Shown piece after piece: positions 55,460-64,000 of a stretch of DNA of 64,000 nt. A program made the position numbers and the translations under genes. This stretch comes from Porodaedalea pini. Taxonomy: Eukaryota > Basidiomycota > Agaricomycetes > Hymenochaetales > Hymenochaetaceae. Under the pieces are notes generated by a model. That model worked only from the letters and a program-made list of their open reading frames with translations, made no database searches and was not told the origin of the DNA. The DNA lies in contig NBAY01000070.1 of NCBI GenBank assembly GCA_002794775.1, forward strand, positions 155,653 through 219,652, in the 5' to 3' direction. Positions within the stretch are counted from its first letter, which is position 1; every line of letters begins with the position of its first letter.

Positions 55460-56934
55460 ATGCGCATGATGCAGAGTTGCTGTCCTGCAATTGTTATGCC
55501 AAGCTACTCGTCGCAGTCTTTGGCACCTTGTGAAAGTACGTGCTGACGTCCTTGATTGACGCTCTGCTGCTTAACATTGTTTAAGTAATGGATTCAGGCT
55601 ACTACGAAGCTGAGAACGCTAATAAAGACTTCTCGAACTTTGGTGGGCAAGGCGTATCACTTGCAGTCGATGATCATTATTCAAACCAAAATGTGATCCA
55701 AGTACACGAGGCGGACTGTACCCCTTTTTTCGCTCTCCGAGATGGGCATGATTGGTCTCAACAGTTCCAACATTCTCCGCGTTCTGCCCCTTATTCTCCA
55801 GGCTCTACAGAACCATGTCCTCGAATCAGTCGACTCAATGCCTCTGGTCTATTTCCACGATCACAGACGCCCAACAGATTCCCGAGCAACGCTTCTGAGG
55901 GTAGCGCTCTGCTACATGCTTACAATCCGAACGAATTAGTTCCATTTCGCTACTCGCCGTCCCCTCTTTCCGGTTTCAATTATCCCGCCGGCGCTCACAA
56001 AGTCTCGTGGCAAGTCGAACATGACACAAACGCCGGTCGATTCGATCCTGAAGCATCTTCCAGCGCCCAGCTGCTATCACAAGCTGCTTCTCCGCGATCC
56101 TTTTACTCCGACTTGTCTGAGGAGCGACCGCATCAGCGCCGGCGGATCGGTTTTTCAAACTCGACACTGTCGAGCTCTTCTGAAGCAGGAAGTACGTCCG
56201 ACACATCCCTCACGACAGTGTCTAGTACGCAACGGAAGAGTCCAAATCTACCCAAAGCTCGCTCCTCCAAAAAGGGATGTATAAAGGTATGTCGCGAATG
56301 CAATCGTGTGATTTACATAGTTTTCTAAAACTTGCATCGGTTCATCTCAGCAAACCCAACCGATCATTTCGTCAAACGCGTGTTCAGCGTTCTCAACCTT
56401 CTCTGTAAATTTAATTCCCGCAGAACACGAACCTACCGCAACGTACATGTCCACTGTCGACTTCAAAACCGACACAGAGCACCAGGCCTTCGAGCACGGT
56501 CCAACGGACCTGCCTCCTCGACCATACATCGGTGGCCCCGACGTGAGCAGTCCTTGGAAGCCGCGCAAAAACCTGGGCACTATCCCGGGGAGTGCGCTGG
56601 ATTATGTGAGAACCTATTCACTTCTTCCTTATCACATTCTTGAAGTTCACGCTCGGTCGGCTACCTTTTTGATTCGATCTTGCCGTCATCGTCCGCACGC
56701 CGCCCTACTTGGCTTCTTCCGCTCATTTCGTGATCAACAAAATTCCTAACTAACTCGTCCATTATTGTTCTTCTCACACAGCTTCCCGCCGTCGAAGATC
56801 GGATGGCGCGTTTAGAGAGGGCTCTCGATTCATATTTGCAATACAGGGGCGAGCGGGCTGTGCAGAATTCGATCGTTCCGGGTATGGACTTGGACACCTG
56901 TGACGATACTGCTGGTTTTGCTATTTTAAACTGA
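55460..56934 (+). CDS. Hypothetical Ser-rich protein with short C-terminal coiled coil
   Basis: Exons are about 55,460-55,530, 55,587-56,286, 56,351-56,606 and 56,782-56,934. The joins at 56,286/56,351 and 56,606/56,782 keep the frame. The start MRMMQSCCPAIVMPSYSSQS is the first in-frame ATG of the 5' exon; an upstream start is possible, or MDSGYYEAENANKD at 55,588. The protein is Ser/Pro/Asn-rich and low in complexity (LSSSSEAGSTSDTSLTTVSS) with a basic patch (RPHQRRRIGF; SSKKGCIK). The end has a heptad-like LPAVEDRMARLERALDSYLQ. It may be a regulatory protein, but no DNA-binding domain is visible and no family is recognised. Confidence 0.6.
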
Positions 56935-57136
56935 CCATGATATGGTACTCCTATGTTTCGCATATTCTCATGACATCCTTTGTTCTTCTCGCACGCGGAC
57001 ACCTTTCACGAATTGATCAACCTTATGGAAAACTTCCATAGATTACGGAATCATACCCTAGACTTTCCTCGCTGTAGCATCCTTACCAAATGATCAGGCT
57101 CTCCCATTCGCATTGCCAACCTGTGCTCTCATCACA

Positions 57137-57836
57137 TCATTCCAGTTCATCAGTTCTAAAGCTAGCATCTGAAATTTCCAATGCCCCGGAGTGGATGAGG
57201 AGAAAATCAGGGCTGGACTCGTGCGAGATCGCAGCTCCGCAGTGCATGCTTGGGTCTGCAGGATTGGAAATTTCCGCATCTGCGGCGCCTTTCAGCATAA
57301 ATGGCAAGTCTACATCATTGGTTTCATTTCGCATTTTCTCTCCATGGGTGACTGTGACCTCCTCGCTCTCACCGAGGGGCGTTTCTCCCCGTCCAGTTGC
57401 AAATAGTGAGCACCGGAAGTGATAAATAGGTGATTAGTCCTGTGCCCCGCGCTCCGACTCGGAGAGTTTGCAAATGTGAATATTCGACCGAGATGACCGA
57501 GCAAGAGCAGAAACATATTGTCTGTTTATATCAGCGGATTCAGCTTGCGGTGAGATACAAGAACGATGAGCGTAAAGGTATCTAGGGAGGTCGCCGCAAA
57601 AGCCGCGTCTGTCAAATAACACGTTCGGTACGTCCCATACCTTCAACACAGCTCTGGAGTGGAAATAGGTTCGGCCAAGCAATAATGGAGTTTATCGAAT
57701 GAATGAAACGAAAGGTAGAAAACACGAAATTCATAAACACAGCACCAGTACTGTCAGCGAACGCGGACTCAATTTCTGATTTTTGACTGATCATGTGATC
57801 ACAGTACTTTGCGTTTGCAAACTTCACGCCAGCCAT
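57137..57836 (-). CDS. Possible small minus-strand gene, unknown function
   Basis: A frame starting MAGVKFANAKYCDHMISQKS (57,836) and a later open stretch ending at 57,137 (ATGRGETPLGESEEVTVTHG; then SMHCGAAISHESSPDFLLIH) look coding, with intermediate exons not resolved. No family is recognised. The stretches could belong to two different genes or be chance frames. Confidence 0.3.
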
Positions 57837-58248
57837 TTAGCAAATGGTCTCTCTCGTCTTGCTATGCTCATGCTCACCTCGTACTAGAATCCACTGCTAC
57901 GTGAACTCAGGAATACCCATGTAGGATTCTATCTCTACCTGAACTTGTCAATTAGAGCAAGAGCCAACTTGATCGCCCCACGCAAGGCGCTACTCCTTTG
58001 CTCTCTACTTCGTGTGAAAGTATGACTTCGGTTACGTGCATTGCATCGATGCAAAAAAAAAAAAAAAAAAAAGACCCGCCAAGAGAGAAGGATTGCTGGG
58101 AAATTGCGCAATTCAAGCATAATGCATACGCAATACATTGTGAGCCTTTTGAGTCGTTATCATCCCCTCCTACAGACGATTTCTGCCTTTTGAAAGGCCG
58201 GATTCTTCTCCCGTCCTTTCTTTCTCCTCAGTAATCGATCGTTTGCAC
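57837..58248. other. Intergenic region with a 20-nt poly-A run
   Basis: No gene is seen. A poly-A run lies at about 58,051-58,070. I find no flanking duplication and no match to the 3' ends of retroposons A and B. Confidence 0.4.
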
Positions 58249-59822
58249 ATGTCACTCATATGCAAGCTTTTGACATTACCAGATGAGCTGCTTTCTGAAG
58301 TCATTTCTCACTGCTCTGTGGAAGACATCGTGCGCCTTGAAGTGGTGAGTTATGTTGTCTGGCAAATGTTGAAACACCAATTCTGAACCGAACATAGACA
58401 TGCAAGCATCTTCATTCTGTCTGCAACAATCGGACGGTATGGCTTGATCTTCTGTACGGACTCGACGTCGAGTGCGCACCGGATCTTCCTCCCCATCATT
58501 CTTTAGAATCACTAACACTCAGCGACCTGAGGGTAAAGGTGACTGATGCAATAAGGCGCTTTCATGCCTGGAGGAATCCGGAAAAACTTCGCGTTTTGTA
58601 CGAGGTAGCGCTGCGCATCGAGCCACCGAAGAATGGCTCAGATCTACCTTTGGAGGCACGGCTTCTCCCGGGAGGAAGGGAACTTTTGATACTAAATTGT
58701 GGTCGGCTTGAGCTATGGTCTCTTGAACTGCCTGCATGCATATGGCATATTCCGCCGTTCTTTGGACACCTCCAATGCTCCTCATTTGATTTTGAACTTG
58801 TACAAAATGGCACAGTCATTATGATCGTTGGCGAGTTCATCAGTGCAGAACAAGCAACAACGTGAGTGTGCCACTTGCCTATTAAGACCTCTTCTGACAG
58901 TCTACAAAGATATTTACGAGTATTTCGTTATGAAATTGTGAAGCGTTCGGCCGAGCTCGTATACGACGTCGGTCTTCCGTATACACATCTTTTCCGATTG
59001 ATAATTCGCGACGAGTTCTGCATGGCGTTTCTGCCGCACCAATTTCAAACTGTGCTCATTAATTGGAAATCTGGAAGAGGTGTATTTCTGGATTTTGTGG
59101 ATTCGATGGTAAGATTATAACTTCCATCTGCTGGATCCATAAGTCACATACGACGTTTGCTTCAGGGGCAAAGTATCAATGACAACGTACGATCTCCGAA
59201 CCTATACGACGGTCATCTTCTGGTTACTGCAAAACTGCCCACTGGTTTCTGCGTAGCCTCTTTCCCGCTTTCCATTCTAGATGAACAATGGTCATCTGAT
59301 ACCAACTACAGAGCTTGGAGAAGCTTTCCCTACAATCCAGAAAGTGGATACATTCTTACGCTCTCTCCCCCAGATGATGAAGGACCATGGATGCTCACGA
59401 CGCATGTGTTCAAGCCAACTTGGAAGAAGAATGCACCAGCGGAGATGTATATCGTTGCATATAGTAACATCTGGGACTCGCCGAAGGTCTTCCTATCATT
59501 CAGGCTCCAGTTAAGCTCATCTGATGGGTGCCGCCGAGCGCAGGCTGGAAGTCTGACTGCCGTTCTAAAGAGCGTAGTGCATACTTCTGCAGTCCGTCTG
59601 CCGTGGGACTCGCATTGTATTTCGAATTCGGGCCACATTATCTGTCTTCGGGAAAGCCTCCGATGCTTTTCGCTGTTTTCTGAAGCACAGCAACCAATGG
59701 CTGAACTGGGACTAGATATACATAAGGATGGAAGCATTGGGCCCACACTCACGGTTGAACCGTGGAGTGGTGCTGTTGTGGCCAGCATGGAAGGAGCAGT
59801 GAGAGTGTTTCAGTTGAAGTAG
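58249..59822 (+). CDS. F-box-like protein
   Basis: The start MSLICKLLTLPDELLSEVIS opens an F-box-like helix pattern (LPDELLSEVISHCSVEDIVRLEV, intron after V, then TCKHLHSVCNNRTVWLDLLY). F-box proteins bind Skp1 and deliver substrates to SCF ubiquitin ligases. The remainder (about 430 residues over four exons) has no repeats I can name, but has a beta-rich look with segments such as GGRELLILNCGRLELWSLEL, GHLLVTAKLPTGFCVASFPL and EPWSGAVVASMEGAVRVFQL, as in many agaric F-box proteins with propeller-like C-terminal parts. The stop is at 59,820-59,822. No lesion was found. Target unknown. Confidence 0.8.
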
Positions 59823-60483
59823 CCAATTAGAATGACGTACAGAACCCACGGCTTTTCAGTCTGAAGGTCCAATACAACACTCTCATCGTATAGTATGTGC
59901 TGGATGGATTCATATCGGTTGTAGCATTGCTCTCTTATGCTGGACCGAGCCTTCGCTCTCGTCTACGCCAGCCATGCAACTCAATTAATAGTAAGGACAA
60001 AGACAGTTGGACTCCATTGTGAATTGAGACATTTCCGCTTTCGCGATGCTCCTTAGTCTCACAGACTCTCGTTGATGAAAATATCTTCCTCGGGCCCGTT
60101 ATATTATAGAAGGATCTGGGATGATATTAAATCAGTGTTGTCACCCCCTCTTCTGAGGTCATTTTTAGTACTAGTAGCCTTATTTAGTCTTCAGAGAATG
60201 AGTCGAAATGAAGTTTATTCTATGCAGGTTGTGGCTCACCCAATTCGAATGACGTGAGCCCAGTAAAATAAGAGATGCTGATGTCAGCGAAGCGAAGAGT
60301 GACCAAGCACTGCTTATGTACATCAGTCCCTATTTGAGCTTTAACCGTTCTGAGACATTTGAGTTGACCGGACGTTCTGATCCCGACCAGCCCGTTTCGT
60401 CAGAACTCCGCGGTCAGCCCAAGTATCCACTAACATATAACACCCCGGCCCATGATCTCTCTCCTTGCACCTGTCTTTCCGCC
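59823..60483 (+). promoter_or_regulatory. Intergenic region upstream of the MFS transporter
   Basis: No gene is recognised. It holds the 3' flank of the F-box gene and the presumed promoter of the transporter. No clear TATA box is seen. Confidence 0.35.
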
Positions 60484-62594
60484 ATGGCAGAACGGGATGC
60501 CATTACGAGCACTACACCAACCATCGTCGACGAGCGAAGCGAGACAAGCAGTGTCAATGAACAGTTCGGGCATCAGCTCTTTCCTGGTCCAGAAGAGCGA
60601 GCGAAGGATGAACATCTTGTAGAGTTCGACCAAGATGATCCCCTCAACCCCAAGGTCAGCCAAAAGCAACTGCACATCTATTGCACCTGACGCCACGCTT
60701 ATTCTTGTCTGTTCTTTTTTTCTTTTCTCCTAGAGCTGGTCACGATCATACCGCTGGTTCCTGACAATTCTCTCGGGCGTAATTGTCCTGAACGCGTACG
60801 TCTTTGACTTGTTGATTGTACGATCATCTGACTGGGCATAATTCTTCGTGTAGATCGTTTGCTTCGTCCGCACCGTCAGGAATTACCGGACAACTTATCG
60901 AGCGGTTCAATCTGTCAAGTGAAGTAGCCGTCCTAACCATCGCCCTCTTTGTCTTTGGATATTGTCTTGGTCCGATATTCTGGGGTCCGCTTTCAGAGCA
61001 GGTAATGTTAGCCCTCTTATTCGCTAGGAAGTAATGGCTGACCTCAAGACACCCAGTACGGTCGAAGACCGGTCTTTATTGTCTCCTTTGTATTTTACAC
61101 TGGCTTTCAAGTTGGAAGTGCACTCTCTCAGAACACAGCGTCTGTCCTGATCTTCCGTCTTTTGGGTGGGACATTCGCGGCAGCTCCATTGACAAATAGC
61201 GGGTAATTTACTGGCTTATGTCTTTCTGGTGCCTTTATTGATTTGTGTCCTCTAGCGCGTTGGTTTCTGACATGTATGCGTGGCATCTGCTCTATCCGAG
61301 TTTTCACGTTTCTGACTTCCGGCTTTAGCTGGGATGCAGGTACTCGTGGCAAGGCTCTTGCCCTGTTTACGGTCGCGCCCTTCTCAGGTCCATCACTAGG
61401 GCCTATAGTTGGCGGTTACATCAACACGGCCGGTGTATCCTGGCGCTGGCTGTTTTGGGTCTTAGCAATATTTGCTGGTGTATGCACTATTGCTATCATT
61501 CTCTTTGTTCCAGAGACTTTCGCGTAAGTTTCTCGTCAATTCCATCTGTTCGTTGCTGATTCAAATTTTAACAGACCAGTCATAATGGCTTCGAAAGCGA
61601 AGGCTTTACGCTTGAAGACGGGGGACGACAAATATTACGCACCCATAGAAAGGCAGGAGAAGAAGAGCTGGGCTAAGCGTTTAGAAGAAACCGTCGCGCG
61701 TCCTTTCAAAATCCTTTTCCAAGAGCCCATGCTTATTGCTATCACAGTCTATATGAGCGTAAGCATGCCTCCCTTATGCTTTGCTCCCCTATGCTTTGCT
61801 CCCTATGCTTTGCTCCCCTATGCTGAATCATAATCAAACAGTTCGTATATGGGTGCATCTATCTGCTCTTCGAGGCATACCCTATTGTCTTCGAACAGGG
61901 CCACGGGTTCTCTACTGGTGCGGGCGGCTTGATGTTTTTACCTGTCTTCCTGGGCGGAGTCATAGCGGTGACTGTATACATCGCTGTCTTCAACCCACGT
62001 TACGAGCGTTTGATTGAGGAACACAAGCCAAACATGGTGCCCCCCGAGGCACGACTCAATCTTGCGATAATCGGTGCCCCGATCTTCGCTATCGGGTTCT
62101 TTTGGTTCGGCTGGACTTCTTACCCATCGATTTCTTTTTGGGCGCCAATGTTGTCTGGCCTGGCCATGGGAGGATCGGTGGTATTCATCTTTGTAAGTTC
62201 TGTCCTTTGTCATCCTTGGTAGTGGAAATTGACAATGTTACACAGCTAGCATTGTTCAACTTTATTATCGATGCGTACCTGTTCGTAGCTGCGTCCGCAC
62301 TCGCATCAAATACTGTCGTTCGGAGTACGTTCGGCGCGGCGTTTCCACTCTTTGCGACGCAGATGTACGACGCGCTGAAGCCGAGATGGGCCTCTACGCT
62401 CATAGGTTGCGTCGCCGTGATTATGATACCCATTCCACTCGTGCTGAAGAGGTGCGCGACAGTTTATGCGTTATGCGAGTCTACAAATACATTGCTTACT
62501 TTTATTGATCAGATACGGTCCGAAGATACGCAAGCACTCGAAACATGCCCCTACTCTTCCTATGAAAGAGAAGGTGGAGGTGTCAAAGGCGTAA
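60484..62594 (+). CDS. MFS transporter, DHA1 drug/polyamine antiporter type
   Basis: The start MAERDAITSTTPTIVDERSE follows GCC. The cytosolic N-terminus ends in VEFDQDDPLNPK-SWSRSYRW, the hallmark entry into helix 1 of fungal DHA1 proteins. Seven or more introns are visible. Motif A in loop 2-3 is GPLSEQYGRRPV (across an intron). The antiporter motif C in helix 5 is GPSLGPIVGGYI. Helix 6 WRWLFWVLAIFAGVCTIAII precedes VPETFAP. The central loop is basic (PIERQEKKSWAKRL). Later helices include YGCIYLLFEAYPIVFEQGHG and FNFIIDAYLFVAASALASNT. The C-terminus is YGPKIRKHSKHAPTLPMKEK and the stop is at 62,592-62,594. It sits in the plasma membrane by family membership and probably exports small toxic molecules or polyamines. 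No lesion was found. Confidence 0.9.
61770..61825 (+). repeat. Short tandem repeat inside an MFS intron
   Basis: About three to four copies of TATGCTTTGCTCCCC in slightly varied lengths. It lies inside an intron (donor GTAAGC at about 61,759, acceptor before TTCGTATATGG at about 61,842), so the protein is not affected. Confidence 0.7.
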
Positions 62595-64000
62595 TCAATT
62601 TGTTTCGACGCAACGCTTTGCCACATATACGCAGCATGGATCATCTGTTTTTTCAATATCGCTTTGCCGTTTTAAATCGTAATCACACGCAATGCATACA
62701 TTCCTTTCCAACCCCAGCTTTCCCTTTTTTACTTACAGACTCGTATATTCATTCTTACATGTGAACTTCCGTAGGATAACAACGGCTTACAATTTCATCC
62801 CGGACATGCAAGTCAAAGGACGTCGTGTTGTTTCCTTTCTTCTCTTGACCCGCTTGGAGATGATGCTGTTTAAGTAATTCGGATAAGGGCGACTAGCTGA
62901 AGGTGCTTTCGATCTTCGACGTTTCATTTGTTCCCCTTGACGTTTCTAACGATAGGATTCGTGTCGTTGATCAATTGTCATTTTACCACAAGCATGCAAG
63001 CGTTCTAGTCGTGCTTGGACGATTCACTTGTTTCGCCAAGGCCTTGCCTTCGCAATTTCTGCGTTGCCGACGTCGGCCAAGGCCTAAGGGGTCTGCAGCG
63101 ATATTGAACATAGGTATATACGCAACCCATGGCAGCCGTTGGATCGGACGGGCAGACGCTTTAGAGACGGGCGGCGGGTTAACGCGCCGATGGATTCGAT
63201 CCCTGCTGCGACGCGTGAAATGCACGTTGCGAAAGAACTAACTGTTAGCTCTGGCTCCGGCTCTCCTCCGTTGATCCTCCACCGTCCGCATTTGATCTGT
63301 GCTTCAGTTCGTGGCCCATGATGTTACTGTCACCCAGACGATATAAGGCCTTCCTTTACGTACCTCCCTCGACCAACCCGTACAATATCCTACAGCACAT
63401 TCACGGCAAACCTACTCAGATCAGCACGCGATGTTTGGAAACCGCAACCATGAGCACATACGTGGGGATCCGGCGACCTGGTTACCTGACGACGACTCGG
63501 GCGAGGATTAGTCTCACTAGCGCCCCTCGTGAGTGCGAGGCAGACGAGAGATGTTGTTGCATATTTCTCATCTACTCTGTGCACACGTCTCTCGCTCCTC
63601 TTCCAGCCGTAAATCGTGTTTATCTTCGTCTTTCGCGTCACGAGAGCCAAACAACGCTGCGTACTTTAGCATTGATTGAACGCGAAGCGAATTGAAGGGA
63701 CTTGAACATGTATAAGAAGCAGATGAAAGCGTTCACACTAGCGCGCTACTGACTGATGAGTACGATATATACGTATCGAGCTTGTCATTACTCACTGCAA
63801 AGAGACACTGCCACACTGGCAGTCATTTGTATCCTGCATTTTCCGAAGTTCGACTCTTGAGTCATACCAGTAAAGCTCAAAATACTGGTCATGGAGGTGT
63901 ACTATAGTTTTGTTGCATCTGCGAATTTATTGAAAATGTCCTTATGCAAGTAATCAGTGCAGTTGAAGGAAAGAGTACTAGTACGTATTCGGAGCCGATC
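62595..64000. other. Terminal region without recognised gene
   Basis: The 3' flank of the MFS gene and about 1.3 kb of sequence with only short frames in all six readings. Nothing is recognised. It may contain the 5' region of a gene beyond the window. Confidence 0.4.

Noticed and set aside
58051..58070. Poly-A run as a possible third retroposon
   Set aside because: The bases before it (GCATTGCATCGATGC) do not match the tail shared by retroposons A and B, and no flanking duplication was found.
1..64000. CRISPR array, rRNA or tRNA genes
   Set aside because: No regularly spaced repeats of the right size were seen, and I found no stretch with convincing tRNA cloverleaf or rRNA core sequence.

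Overview
The window is nuclear DNA of a filamentous basidiomycete, most likely an Agaricomycete. Genes are cut by many 50-70 nt GT-AG introns. The protein families (Plavaka-type transposase, DUF6698, class II aldolase/adducin-like protein, Kre9/Knh1-type GPI protein) are typical of mushroom-forming fungi, and mobile DNA fills about half of the sequence.

Layout. (1) 1-19.8 kb and 41.7-48.8 kb form one tandem array of five units. Each unit carries (a) a remnant of an upstream low-complexity gene, (b) a class II aldolase/adducin-like gene and (c) an intron-rich protein kinase gene. The aldolase is intact only in unit 5 (44,560-45,621). Kinases 3 and 5 look catalytically complete. Kinase 4 is complete but split by a Tc1/mariner element. 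Kinases 1 and 2 have lost catalytic residues. (2) The array is broken between units 4 and 5 by a 21.9 kb block (19,795-41,686). The block has inverted ends (CATCACAAAA..., about 17 bp) and a 2-bp AC duplication, and the unit 3/4 junction is a paralogous empty site. Inside are a decayed Plavaka transposase, a truncated Ku70-like gene (vWA part only), a DUF6698 gene plus a duplicated piece of it, and a minus-strand gene of unknown function. A young Ty1/copia element (21,972-26,974) and a 682-bp MITE (40,256-40,937) inserted later. (3) 48.8-64 kb is an ordinary gene-bearing flank: a short-chain dehydrogenase, an orphan minus-strand gene with one in-frame stop, a Kre9/Knh1-type GPI protein, a low-complexity hypothetical protein, an F-box-like protein and an MFS drug/polyamine-type transporter.

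History that can be read. The array was made by repeated duplication of an aldolase-kinase pair. Units 2-4 share a deletion that fuses the upstream gene to the aldolase, and units 1 and 2 share an HRD-to-HRN change. At least five elements of different classes then inserted, each with a recognisable target-site duplication: Tc1/mariner (TA), two poly-A retroposons (13 bp each), the giant TIR element (AC), Copia (GCCTG) and a MITE (TA). The most novel object is the giant TIR element with its Ku70-derived gene.

Limits. Exon joins were done by eye, family names rest on recognised motifs, and no database search was possible.
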